DNA of 32,391 nt. Origin: Candidatus Ozemibacter sp. GTDB lineage: Bacteria > Muiribacteriota > Ozemobacteria > Ozemobacterales > Ozemobacteraceae. The notes below the pieces were generated by a model. The model worked only from the letters and a program-made list of their open reading frames with translations. It did no database searches and had not been told where the DNA came from. The first letter of the stretch is position 1; every line of letters begins with the position of its first letter. The stretch covers positions 1 through 32,391 of the forward strand of contig JASURT010000014.1 in assembly GCA_030446435.1 (NCBI GenBank), in the 5' to 3' direction. Shown one piece after another: positions 1-9,185 of the stretch. The position numbers and the translations under genes are program-made.

Positions 1-12
1 AAATAAAAATAA

Positions 13-885
13 TTACATTATTTTTTTATCATTCTGAAAAATGAGAAAACTACCGCGATTTACACCAGCTTTTTGGGCAATTACTTCGCACTTTGCCCTG
101 AGCAAAAAGAAGATTCTTTTGTCACTTTTTCCGCTGAGTGTCTCAAAATTTGCCTGACCCTTTGAAATAATCAGGTCGGCTGCATCAAACACCTGCTGAA
201 ACTCTTTTGAAACCGAATTCAGCGGGGTTCCTGGAGTTCTGGTGCCGTTTTCGATGATTTCTGCATAATGCTGCAATCCGGCAGCAGTTGCGTCAACCAG
301 GGTCGCATCGTTTAAAACAGGCCCACTTTTTACGGCATAATAAACCTTTTTACCTGCAGCAAGAGTCTTTAGAAGAATTCTGTCAAAAAAGACTTCTCCG
401 GCATTATCGCCAAGAAAGAGAATCTTTTCAGCAGAAGCAAGAGCTGTTTCAAGCTCTTTAAAATCATCGATTTCAGGAGAAATCTTTTCGGCCATTTCTA
501 CTGATTTTAAAACCTCATCGATCGGGGTAACCGCAGAAACACCAGAATCAATTATGTTACCTGCTATGGAATACATAACAGCCTTACGCAAAGAATCTGA
601 ATCTGTGGCCAAATTTTGTTCAAGTTTTTCTACCAGCTTTTCTGCGAGTAGATTTGAATCCTTTTTTATTTTTTCATAGGGATCATCACAATCAAGCTGT
701 TTCCTTATATAGTCATGTATCTCGGCTGCAAATTCAGGAGGGGTTAAGGAATAGTCAATTTCAGACATTCTACTTAAGACTTTGCGCAGAATCTTTTCAC
801 GCAGGCTGTCTTCAACAGAAAACTCTTTTAAAACTTCGAGTGAATGTCTTACAAAACAAGGCAGGCAATCTAATGTGATGTTCAT
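13..885 (-). CDS. DUF89/ARMT1-like damage-control phosphatase family protein
   Basis: ORF of 290 aa; N-terminal LDCLPCFVRHSLE, central FLGDNAGEVFFDRILL and ISKGQANFETL motifs typical of DUF89. Confidence 0.85.
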   Translation of the reverse strand: MNITLDCLPCFVRHSLEVLKEFSVEDSLREKILRKVLSRMSEIDYSLTPPEFAAEIHDYIRKQLDCDDPYEKIKKDSNLLAEKLVEKLEQNLATDSDSLRKAVMYSIAGNIIDSGVSAVTPIDEVLKSVEMAEKISPEIDDFKELETALASAEKILFLGDNAGEVFFDRILLKTLAAGKKVYYAVKSGPVLNDATLVDATAAGLQHYAEIIENGTRTPGTPLNSVSKEFQQVFDAADLIISKGQANFETLSGKSDKRIFFLLRAKCEVIAQKAGVNRGSFLIFQNDKKIM

Positions 886-904
886 CTCAGTTTCCTAAAA
901 TAAA

Positions 905-933
905 CAAGGCTTTTCGCTTTGCGAAAAGCCTTG
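905..933 (-). terminator. Intrinsic terminator-like perfect hairpin between two minus-strand genes
   Basis: CAAGGCTTTTCGC-TTT-GCGAAAAGCCTTG, perfect 13-bp stem just downstream of the 947-1522 minus gene. Confidence 0.75.
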
Positions 934-946
934 TTGTTATTTCTCG

Positions 947-1522
947 TTACTTTTCAAGAAGCTCGTCGAGTTTTTCTTCAAAAGATTTAATATCCTGGGG
1001 TCTGTAACCGGCGTGAATCATGGCAATCTTGCCGTCTTTGTCGATTATGACCGAACTAGGAGTAAAGGAAAAGCCATATTTTTCTGGAACCGAAAAGATC
1101 GGGTCAAGAAGAACCGGGTAGTTAATGTTATTGTGAGCTGCCCAGGACACCAGCATTGGTTTTCCTAAAAGATCCACGCCAACAGCAACAATGTTGATTT
1201 TTTCACCATATTTTTCTTTTACCTGCTGCAAGGCCTTTGCTTCCTGCAAACATGAATAGCAAGCGCTTTGAATGAAGAATAAAACGATTGGCTTACCAAG
1301 AAAATCCTGCAAGCTTTCCATTTTGTCAGTAGAAAGGTTTGGCAAAGAAAACTCAGGGGCCATGTCACCAACGCTGAGTTCTACCTCGGAATCGAGAAGT
1401 TCGTCGCCTTCGCCGATGGTTACCATGCTGCTGGGAATTTTACTGTCAGCGGCGAAAGATGGGGCAAATATGAAAGAAAAGCCCAAAGATAAAAGAGCAA
1501 GGCCTTTGAAAAACTTCTTCAT
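947..1522 (-). CDS. Secreted TlpA/AhpC-TSA-like redoxin with CYSC motif
   Basis: Signal peptide MKKFFKGLALLSLGFSFIFAPSFA; GDMAPEFSLPNL and FFIQSACYSCLQEAKAL redoxin motifs. Confidence 0.8.
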   Translation of the reverse strand: MKKFFKGLALLSLGFSFIFAPSFAADSKIPSSMVTIGEGDELLDSEVELSVGDMAPEFSLPNLSTDKMESLQDFLGKPIVLFFIQSACYSCLQEAKALQQVKEKYGEKINIVAVGVDLLGKPMLVSWAAHNNINYPVLLDPIFSVPEKYGFSFTPSSVIIDKDGKIAMIHAGYRPQDIKSFEEKLDELLEK

Positions 1523-1649
1523 AAAACTAAAGATCTCCTTGAATAAGGTTTATTGGCGAAGTCTACCATAATTGCAGGTAGATGGCAAACTCTGGTAATA
1601 TATTGTTTCATTGTAGTAAAATAGTAAGAAACAATCTCAAGGAGCAGTC

Positions 1650-3029
1650 ATGAATCTTTTTATAAAAAATGCCAGGTATTTCTGGGCCGGTGGTGACGCG
1701 GAAGTCCTGCAAAATGTATCAATACTGGTAAAAAACTCTGAGATAGAAGCAATTGGCAGTGAGACAGAGTTAGCTCCGCTAGCGGGCGACGCACGCAATA
1801 TAGATGCATCAGAACTTCTTATCATGCCGGGAATGATCAATACTCACCATCATTTTTACCAGACTCTGACAAGAAATTTTCCCTGCGTTCAGGATGCCAA
1901 GCTGTTTACCTGGTTGGTAAACCTTTATCCACTTTGGGCGCAGATCACCGAAGAAGATTTTCATCTTTCAACCACAGTTGCATCGCTTGAATTACTTATG
2001 AGCGGCTGCACTACCGCAGTTGACCATTCTTACATGGTGCCTACCGGCGCTTCAAATCTTTATTATAAGCAGATTGAAGCTGCCAAAAAGACAGGAATGC
2101 GCTTTCATCTTTGCCGCGGCAGCATGTCAAGATCCAAAAAGGATGGCGGTTTACCCCCTGATTCAGTTGTTCAAACAGAAGACGTCATAATGAAAGAAAC
2201 CGATGAACTGGTTACCAAAGTTCATGAAGGTGAAAAAGGAGGAATGGTAAGAATTATCATTGCCCCCTGCTCGCCTTTCTCTGTAACCAAAGAGCTGATG
2301 ATTGAGGCAAAAAAATACGCCAACCGCAAAGGTCTGAAAGCTCACACTCATCTTGCAGAAACCAAAGATGAAGAGCAATTCTGCATCAAAGAGTTCGGTG
2401 TGCGCCCGGTAAAGCTTATGGAAGACCTTGGCTGGATGGATGAAAACTCTTTTTATGCCCATTGCGTTCATTTCAACCAGGAAGAAATCGAGATAATGGG
2501 AAAGGCCCAGGGCGGCGTGGCTCATTGCCCAACCAGCAACATGCGTCTGGCCTCTGGTATCGCGCCGATAGTTGAAATGCTGAAAGCAAACGTGCCAGTA
2601 AGTCTTGCAGTTGATGGCAGCGCAAGCAATGATTGCTCAAACATGATGCTTGAAGTTCGCAATTGCATGCTTTTACAGCGAGTTTTAAAAACGGCCAACT
2701 GTATCACTGCTCGCGATGCCCTAAAAATAGCAACGCAGGGTGGTGCCAAAGTTATCGGACGTGATGATGTTGGCTACCTTGATAAAGGCTATGAAGCAGA
2801 TCTCATTGGTTTCAGACTTGATAGTCTCAGGCAGGCAGGCAGCTCGACAGATCCTCTTGCCGCTCTGGTTTTCTGCGCTGTTGACAAAGTAGATCTTTCA
2901 GTCGTTCATGGTGAAGTTTTGATTGAAAACGGAGATTTTACCAGGTTCTCAAAAGATGAACTGAATGAAATCATAACCAGGCAAAACGAACGAAGCCAGG
3001 CCATTTACAGCCATTACAAGAATAAGTAA
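1650..3029 (+). CDS. 8-oxoguanine deaminase-like amidohydrolase (TrzA/AtzA superfamily)
   Basis: 459 aa; NTHHHFYQTLTRNFP, HTHLAET, YAHCVHF, and VDGSASNDCSNMMLEVRNCMLLQRV, the last characteristic of 8-oxoguanine deaminases; RBS-like CAAGGAGC upstream of ATG. Confidence 0.83.
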   Translation: MNLFIKNARYFWAGGDAEVLQNVSILVKNSEIEAIGSETELAPLAGDARNIDASELLIMPGMINTHHHFYQTLTRNFPCVQDAKLFTWLVNLYPLWAQITEEDFHLSTTVASLELLMSGCTTAVDHSYMVPTGASNLYYKQIEAAKKTGMRFHLCRGSMSRSKKDGGLPPDSVVQTEDVIMKETDELVTKVHEGEKGGMVRIIIAPCSPFSVTKELMIEAKKYANRKGLKAHTHLAETKDEEQFCIKEFGVRPVKLMEDLGWMDENSFYAHCVHFNQEEIEIMGKAQGGVAHCPTSNMRLASGIAPIVEMLKANVPVSLAVDGSASNDCSNMMLEVRNCMLLQRVLKTANCITARDALKIATQGGAKVIGRDDVGYLDKGYEADLIGFRLDSLRQAGSSTDPLAALVFCAVDKVDLSVVHGEVLIENGDFTRFSKDELNEIITRQNERSQAIYSHYKNK

Positions 3030-3036
3030 ACAGAAT

Positions 3037-3084
3037 TAAAAATCCCCCGGGTAGCTCAAGCGGGCTTACCGGGGGATTTTTTAG
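3037..3084. terminator. Bidirectional intrinsic terminator between convergent genes
   Basis: AAAAATCCCCC.....GGGGGATTTTTT inverted repeat with flanking A and T runs; overlaps the stop codon of the minus-strand gene at 3081. Confidence 0.85.
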
Positions 3085-4064
3085 TCAAATCTGTATAATT
3101 TTGAAACACCGTTGAAACCAGATATGCCGGTTGGTAATTCTGAAGCTTTTATTGGTTTCATGCCTTTGCCGACGTCGTAGTTGAAAAACTTAATCGTTCG
3201 ACTGTTTGGAGTCAATTTCAAAACTGAAAGAGATTTTACAGGTGGATTTTCGGATCCTATAAGCTTTTTGGGTCCTCCTCCAAGGGCGCCGGCAGAAAGC
3301 ATCAACAGTTCATTCTTTTGTGAAATGTAAAAAGCGTGGTGATGACCGCTGATGTATAAATTAACCGAATTTTCATTGAGCAGATTAAACAAATGATCAG
3401 CATTACCAATAACATTGCCTGGTGTGTTTCTGCCCTGAGAAATAGCATACAAAGGAAGATGCCCAAAAACGATGCGAATTTTTGCTGATTTTGACCGCTC
3501 GCTACCGAGCTGATTTTTCAACCATTCGATTTGAGTGCTTTCAATTCTAGATGTCGAAGCATCGATTGACACATAAAAGACCCCATTAAGCATGAAAGAG
3601 TAATAATGAGGAAACTGGTTAGAGTCTATAAATCGAAGGTTGGGCAGATTGTTGTTCCAGAAATCAACTGCGATTTTTCTTTCATTGCGAAAATTGGGTG
3701 AATTTGCGCCATCGTGATTGCCTAAGGTAAAAGCAAAGGGAATATTCAATCGATTCAACTCGGTGAGAATATTTTTTTCAAAGCTCTGCCACATCGCGAG
3801 AAGCTGATGTTCAGACAATTTTTTATGCTGACCTGCAACCATATCACCAGCGCAAAGCACAAGATCGGGCCTGGTCAGCCTGATAAATTCAAGAGCTTTT
3901 TTAAGGTCTTTTCCGTAATCGGTAGAACCATAAGCGTCATTCAAATCAGAAATGACAACCACTGAAGTTTCTTTTTCAGAATCAATCTGAGCAAAACAGA
4001 CACCTGTAAGTGTCAAATATAGAATTGCGAGAACCGCAACTATTTTTATCAGTTTAAACCTCAT
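3081..4064 (-). CDS. Secreted metallophosphoesterase (calcineurin-like)
   Basis: Signal peptide; VVISDLND, LVLCAGDMVAG, FTLGNHDGA, VFGHLPLYA, YISGHHHAFY motifs. Confidence 0.88.
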   Translation of the reverse strand: MRFKLIKIVAVLAILYLTLTGVCFAQIDSEKETSVVVISDLNDAYGSTDYGKDLKKALEFIRLTRPDLVLCAGDMVAGQHKKLSEHQLLAMWQSFEKNILTELNRLNIPFAFTLGNHDGANSPNFRNERKIAVDFWNNNLPNLRFIDSNQFPHYYSFMLNGVFYVSIDASTSRIESTQIEWLKNQLGSERSKSAKIRIVFGHLPLYAISQGRNTPGNVIGNADHLFNLLNENSVNLYISGHHHAFYISQKNELLMLSAGALGGGPKKLIGSENPPVKSLSVLKLTPNSRTIKFFNYDVGKGMKPIKASELPTGISGFNGVSKLYRFD

Positions 4065-4328
4065 TTAAGCTCCTAATTTTCTGCATTTTCTAGCTTTCGG
4101 TCCAAACTGGATTCCGAGCCGTATGATTGCTGAGAAATCAAATTAGATTAATGGACCATATCATTTTATATCAGCCAGACGGATTTGTCAGGCGTGAGTT
4201 CGCAACAAAAATGCAACCATTGCAGAAAAGCGCGGTCGCCCCCCTGGATGACAAGAAACTTCGAAGGTCTCCTCGAATGCAAATTCGTCGGGGGTTAGGC
4301 GTGTTTTGAAGAGGTTGAGAAGCCAGAT

Positions 4329-4380
4329 TCAGAAGATGCCTAAGTTGCGTAAGCGGCACAATTACCTGGCAGAAGATTTT
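4329..4380 (+). repeat. Dispersed intergenic repeat, copy A
   Basis: TCAGAAGATGCCTAAGTTGCGTAAGCGGCACAATTACCTGGCAGAAGATTTT aligns by eye to the reverse complement of 26976-27026 (about 40 of 52 columns identical). Confidence 0.7.
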
Positions 4381-4422
4381 TAAATGCGCTACGAAACCCA
4401 AATAGCTTAGAGTTTTGAACGA

Positions 4423-5424
4423 TCAGGGTTTGGCACCAGATTTGGTTATTGTGTTTTTACAAATTCTAAAACCCATGTGACCGTTTCGATAAAGGGGGCA
4501 GCAACCATGGCGGGAAAAGCACTTTAAAGCCTCGGTGCGACTGCTCCAGCAGCCGCCGCGATAAGTCCGGCAACAACCCGAATTCGGACCTTTGGGATCA
4601 ACGAGTAAAGCCTGAGTTGCAATGTCAGGAGAATACCAATCCCAGCACAATTCCCAGAGACTTCCGTGCATGTCGTGAAGACCCCAGGCATTTTCTTTCT
4701 TTTTACCAACCGCGTGAGTACCGCGACCTTTTGAGTTTGGTGAATAATTCACATGACTGTTGTCCCAGAACCAGCCATACTCAGCATCAAATTTTTCGCC
4801 GGACTGAAAGCTGGTTTGCGTGCCTGCACGGCAGGCGTATTCCCATTCTGCCTCGGTTGGAAGACGAAAGCCATTGGCAGACCAGTTACAATGTATCTCA
4901 TCAGCATCTTCTATTTCTGTGCTTCCATACTGATTTCTATAACAAGGCGTCAGTCTCAGTTTAAGACTCAAAGCATTGCAAAATCTAACTGCATCATACC
5001 AGCATACGTGTTCAACCGGATGATTATTGCTGTTTTCATAAACAAAATAAGAAGGATTGAACCCCATAACTTCTTTGAATTGAGCCTGAGTAATTTCAAA
5101 TTTGCCGAAAAAGAAGTCTTTACTGATTTTGATTTTCTGCCCAGGCAAGCTCTCTGATTTTGAATCCTTGGCGCAATCAGTCTTTTTCGGAGAGTAGACA
5201 CCTTTGTAGATTTTTACCAACTCGATGATGGTTTGTTCACCAAGTTCAACAATCAGCCGGGTGCGGTTCGAAGACAGAGAGGCAAGGTTCTCGTCATTGT
5301 TCTTAACAGAAGCGCACTGAATATCTTTAAGTTCGCTGTGCAACAAATACTTGTTTGCCATCGTGAACTGACTGAAAGCAACAATTGCCAAAAAAAGAAA
5401 AGCAAATAAGAAGTTTCTTGTCAT
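4423..5424 (-). CDS. SUMF1/formylglycine-generating-enzyme-fold protein, secreted
   Basis: Signal peptide; FEITQAQFKEVMGFNPS, HPVEHVCWYDAVRFCNALS, GFRLPTEAEWEYACRAG, YRGGCWSS, MGFRI. Confidence 0.88.
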   Translation of the reverse strand: MTRNFLFAFLFLAIVAFSQFTMANKYLLHSELKDIQCASVKNNDENLASLSSNRTRLIVELGEQTIIELVKIYKGVYSPKKTDCAKDSKSESLPGQKIKISKDFFFGKFEITQAQFKEVMGFNPSYFVYENSNNHPVEHVCWYDAVRFCNALSLKLRLTPCYRNQYGSTEIEDADEIHCNWSANGFRLPTEAEWEYACRAGTQTSFQSGEKFDAEYGWFWDNSHVNYSPNSKGRGTHAVGKKKENAWGLHDMHGSLWELCWDWYSPDIATQALLVDPKGPNSGCCRTYRGGCWSSRTEALKCFSRHGCCPLYRNGHMGFRICKNTITKSGAKP

Positions 5425-5574
5425 AAGACCTCACCACCTATTATTTCCTGACGGCATAATATGAAATATTACCAGAAGTTTCCAGTAAAAATTCCAGTGC
5501 TATTTATTACCTGCAAATTTCGTTATATGATAAAAAAAGAAGAAAAGGATCTTATAATTCAGGAGAGGCAGATA

Positions 5575-7530
5575 ATGAGAAAGCCCCCGCTGCGACGCAA
5601 ACCATCGATATTTTTACTTCTTTTCATTGCCTTTTGTTTCCTTTTTCAAACCCTGAACCTTTCAGCGAAGGAAACCAAAACAAAGGAAGAATCGATCAAA
5701 TGTTTCATCGAGCGAATCAATAGCCTGATCAGTCTTTTTAACGGAGAAGCCTCTACATTCTGTCTTGAAATTAAAGCTCAATTCAAGTCGCCGACCGCGG
5801 TATTGGAACCAAGAGTAAACTCTTCGTCCGAGGTTAATCACCAGGCGAGTTTAACGATTTTTCGCAATGATATACAAGAATGGGGAATGGTTTTACAGAG
5901 TTCCTGGCGACATGCAGGAATTTACCGAACGGCAACCTATACTTCTCTTATTCTTCCGGACTCGGGAATCAGATTCATTGGTTATGGCAAAGTTGCCAAT
6001 CAGAAAGACTCGTTGGATACCATAGATTTTGCCCATAGGTTCATTACACCCGAAACCTCGGCTTACGGCTTTTTTAGTGTTTTGCGGTCAAAATCCTTTT
6101 CTCCGGCTTTAAAATTCCTGCTTTTACCATATCTTAAAGCAATTCCGCCTGATACCGAGACCTCTGACGAATACCTTTATCAGGCTGGTAAAAACCTTAG
6201 AATAACGGTTTCGAAAGAAGATCCCTTAAAGCTGAAAATTTACACCTCTGAAAGCTTTCAGAAAAAGAATTTCTTCAGTTTCTTTGAAATAACCTGTGAG
6301 ACAGGCAAGAATGGCAAAATTCCCGTCGGCTGGTTCACTTCTTCTACTGTTTCAAAGGAAGTTTCCCGCGACGATCTTGAAAAAATGATCTTTCGCGGAC
6401 TAAAGAGAATTCTTTCGGTTAAAATGCCTGCTGAATATGGTCTTGTCAAACCCCAAAAAATTGAAAATGGCGAACTGGTAAGACATGAAGGCCAGACTTT
6501 GGTGTTACTCTCAGGCAACCCCGAGCAGATCGGCACTGCCCACGGTCTGCTGCTTGCTCCCTGGAATCGGCTTCTGGTTGATTCTACTATTTACCTGATC
6601 GGGCTGGTCGAAACCATATCAAAGGGTAAATGGTTCTTAGACCAGCTTGAAGAAGCCTGGGCAAGGCTAAGCCCGTATATTCCTTCAGAGCAACACCGCG
6701 AAATGGCGGCAATTGCATCGGCGTGCCCTGAAATATCATTAAGAGAAGTTAGACTCAGCAACATTTTTCCTGAATATTTTCATTGCTCGGGATTTGCGCT
6801 ATTCGGTCGGGCAACGAAAGATGGCCTGCTTTATCACGGCAGAATTCTCGATTACATGACCGAAATCGGCTTACAAAAATGCGCGGTGAATTTCATCATT
6901 GTGCCCGACAAAAAATGGGCTTTTTTCAGCCCTGGTTTTGCCGGTATAGTTGGTTCGGTCGGCGGAATGAACGAAAAAAAGTTGTCGATCGGTGAAATGG
7001 GCGGTCGTGGCAGATACGACTGGGATGGTGTGCCAATGGCAACTCTGGTTCGGCAAGCTCTTGAAGAATGTGAATCGATCGGGCAGTTAAAGAGTCTTTG
7101 GCAGAACAACCCCAGAACCTGTGAGTATTTTTATGTGTTCGCTGATGGAAAAGTGCCTGATGCTTTGGGGGTTTGGGCAACTTCAGCGAAACTGGAATTT
7201 CTTCAACCAGGTGAATCGCACTTTTTTCTTGGCCCCGGCATAGACGATGTAATAGTTATGTCAGCCGGGAACCGCCTGAAACGCTTACGCGAAAGAGTTA
7301 CAGGTGGTTACGGCACCTTCACGGCGACTTCTTCATTAAAATTGATGGACCGCCCTGTTTCGATGCAGAGCAACCTGCACAACAGCCTTTACATACCGAA
7401 ACTCGGCCTGGCCTATGTGGCCATAGCCGGCGATTTTGAACCGGCAGCACAACAGAAATACGTTAAATACAACCTTGATGAGCTGCTATTAAATTTCAAG
7501 AAAAACGGCCAGGCTCTGGAAAAGAAGTAA
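5575..7530 (+). CDS. C45 family autoproteolytic acyltransferase/hydrolase-like protein with an N-terminal secreted extension
   Basis: ORF opens at 5461 but AGGAGAGG precedes ATG at 5575, giving signal peptide MRKPPLRRKPSIFLLLFIAFCFLFQTLNLSA; C-terminal half has GTAHGLLLAPW, CSGFALFGRATKDGLLYHGRILDY, IGEMGGRGRYDWDGVPM typical of C45/AAT-like proteins. Confidence 0.75.
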   Translation: MRKPPLRRKPSIFLLLFIAFCFLFQTLNLSAKETKTKEESIKCFIERINSLISLFNGEASTFCLEIKAQFKSPTAVLEPRVNSSSEVNHQASLTIFRNDIQEWGMVLQSSWRHAGIYRTATYTSLILPDSGIRFIGYGKVANQKDSLDTIDFAHRFITPETSAYGFFSVLRSKSFSPALKFLLLPYLKAIPPDTETSDEYLYQAGKNLRITVSKEDPLKLKIYTSESFQKKNFFSFFEITCETGKNGKIPVGWFTSSTVSKEVSRDDLEKMIFRGLKRILSVKMPAEYGLVKPQKIENGELVRHEGQTLVLLSGNPEQIGTAHGLLLAPWNRLLVDSTIYLIGLVETISKGKWFLDQLEEAWARLSPYIPSEQHREMAAIASACPEISLREVRLSNIFPEYFHCSGFALFGRATKDGLLYHGRILDYMTEIGLQKCAVNFIIVPDKKWAFFSPGFAGIVGSVGGMNEKKLSIGEMGGRGRYDWDGVPMATLVRQALEECESIGQLKSLWQNNPRTCEYFYVFADGKVPDALGVWATSAKLEFLQPGESHFFLGPGIDDVIVMSAGNRLKRLRERVTGGYGTFTATSSLKLMDRPVSMQSNLHNSLYIPKLGLAYVAIAGDFEPAAQQKYVKYNLDELLLNFKKNGQALEKK

Positions 7531-7562
7531 GCTGCGCCTAAAAAGGCTATTGCATAAATCAC

Positions 7563-8165
7563 TCAGCGACGGCGGCGGGGATAACGATGATATCGGTCAT
7601 AACGTCGATGCGGGTGCCAGCGAATTGAACCTGAAAAGTGAAATGGCCTTGGTCCCCAGTGGTGCCAGAAACTTCTTCGTTCAAAAACAACAACTTTCGA
7701 CACGGTAGGCGGCTCGATGCAATATATATCACTGCTTGAAGTTAGAGTTGATCTTCTTTCAAGCTCGTTGAGAGACACCCAACCCATTACCAGACGGTCA
7801 TATTCAGGGCCTTCAACGCTCCAGACGCGGGCCTGACCGCCTTGAACCTCTGCGATCCAGAACAGGCTTTTCTTGTATAGTCGGTTTCCGTTTACCAACA
7901 AATAATGAGACGTAACCTGAAACGGTTTTGGAGCTGGTTTTGCCTTGGTGATAGTTCTTTCTGGAAATTCAGGGGCAGGTTCCGGCTGCTTTATTCGAGT
8001 TTGCGTGCCAGGCGCAGGTTTTTCAGTCAAAGCCTGACCACATTGTCGGCAGAAACGATCTTCATCTGGCGCAAGAAAACCGCAGGCAGGACAATAGAGA
8101 GCCCAAGCCGGACCGGTTAATCCAACCAGAATAAAAAGAACCAATGTAAGTGTACGCAGCTTCAT
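7563..8165 (-). CDS. Secreted zinc-ribbon domain protein
   Basis: Signal peptide then LYCPACGFLAPDEDRFCRQCGQ (CxxC..CxxC) and a basic, His/Arg-rich C-terminus. Confidence 0.7.
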   Translation of the reverse strand: MKLRTLTLVLFILVGLTGPAWALYCPACGFLAPDEDRFCRQCGQALTEKPAPGTQTRIKQPEPAPEFPERTITKAKPAPKPFQVTSHYLLVNGNRLYKKSLFWIAEVQGGQARVWSVEGPEYDRLVMGWVSLNELERRSTLTSSSDIYCIEPPTVSKVVVFERRSFWHHWGPRPFHFSGSIRWHPHRRYDRYHRYPRRRR

Positions 8166-8305
8166 TAATGCTCACCTCCTTGTGAGTCAGCGACAATCAA
8201 CTTGAGAGTTCCCGCTGATTTCAATAAAACCCCGTTCTATAACTGTTCACTAAAAATCTATTTGAACAACCGGTAAATAACAAGAAGTTAAATGTTCATC
8301 AAACC

Positions 8306-8333
8306 TTTAAGAACCCTTAAGAAATCTTAAGCT
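8306..8333. promoter_or_regulatory. Three tandem TTAAG boxes with 10-bp period (candidate regulator site)
   Basis: TTTAAGAACCCTTAAGAAATCTTAAGC: TTAAG-N5-TTAAG-N5-TTAAG. Confidence 0.4.
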
Positions 8334-8381
8334 TCAACACTCAAAACCATACCTTCTCAATAATCTCTATAAGATAGCGAA

Positions 8382-8401
8382 CTTAACGTCAGCGCGTTAA
8401 G
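8382..8401. promoter_or_regulatory. Operator-like inverted repeat
   Basis: CTTAACG-TCAGCG-CGTTAAG, perfect 7-bp arms in intergenic DNA. Confidence 0.35.
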
Positions 8402-8579
8402 GCACGAAGCTGTTAAACCCAAGCTTTTCAACGCCAGCACTCTGCAAATTACCCGCTTGATGTTTTGCCGCATTCGCCAAGGTTTTTGCCTTAAAATTGT
8501 TATTGATTGACAACCTTTGCCGCACATGAAAGAATCTCAGATAAGAAACATTTCTGAGAGGCACCTGACAGGACAGCAA

Positions 8580-9089
8580 ATGACAAACAAAACTAAAATC
8601 ATAATTTCGAGTTTCATTTTTTTTATTGTAACAGGCTCAATAGCCTGGCTAATATTTTTTCCGGCCAGTGAAAATGAAAAAATTGAAAAAGTCATAAAAG
8701 ATACAGTCGCAGCATTTGCCGATGAAAATTCCAAAGAGGTTCTGTCTTTTATCAGTGAAGATTTTTTAATCGAGCCTGAAATAGATCTTGAAACGGCCTC
8801 GAGACAGATGAAAGTTTTCTTTTTTCAGGTAAAAGAACTGAATGCTTCGGTTGAATATTTCAAACACGAGAATGAGAAGTTGCCCAAAACAGCTTCAGAA
8901 GCCAGAGTTCTCGTGGTAGTCAAAGTAAGCGGAATAATCGATGGCGAAAAATTTCAGGCCTTTGGCAGTCATGGTGCCGATGCGGTTTTATTAACGATGC
9001 GCAAATCTAAAGGCGATTGGCAAGTGGCCAGGGCACGCTATATCGACACCGAAAACCCGCTCGATGCCTTGAAAGAAATCTTCAAGTAA
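8580..9089 (+). CDS. Membrane-anchored hypothetical protein (nuclear transport factor 2-like or DUF possibility)
   Basis: ORF opens at 8517; likely start ATG 8580 preceded by AGGACAG; single N-terminal TM (IIISSFIFFIVTGSIAWLIFF). Confidence 0.6.
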   Translation: MTNKTKIIISSFIFFIVTGSIAWLIFFPASENEKIEKVIKDTVAAFADENSKEVLSFISEDFLIEPEIDLETASRQMKVFFFQVKELNASVEYFKHENEKLPKTASEARVLVVVKVSGIIDGEKFQAFGSHGADAVLLTMRKSKGDWQVARARYIDTENPLDALKEIFK

Positions 9090-9105
9090 TTCCGACAATT
9101 TGATT

Positions 9106-9136
9106 TTGCTTGAAGAATTGGGTTCGGGTATATTAT
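9106..9136 (+). promoter_or_regulatory. Candidate sigma70 promoter for ssnA
   Basis: TTGCTT, 17 nt, TATATT(AT) upstream of the ssnA start. Confidence 0.4.
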
Positions 9137-9185
9137 CTTTTTGTGCTGTAAGACAAAACAAGAATCATTGAAAAGAGGTTGATTG

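Noticed and set aside
4127-4401. Small ORFs 4127-4309 + and 4171-4401 -
   Set aside because: Overlap each other, lack convincing RBS or family motifs, and one runs through the dispersed repeat; treated as non-coding or relic
4617-5201. ORFs 4617-4964 +, 4753-5157 + and 4524-4709/4968-5201 - within the SUMF1-like gene
   Set aside because: Alternative-frame or antisense shadows of a confident coding gene without family features
4423-5424. True formylglycine-generating enzyme activity for the SUMF1-like protein
   Set aside because: It has the fold motifs but I do not see the canonical prokaryotic FGE cysteine arrangement; no sulfatase gene in the window
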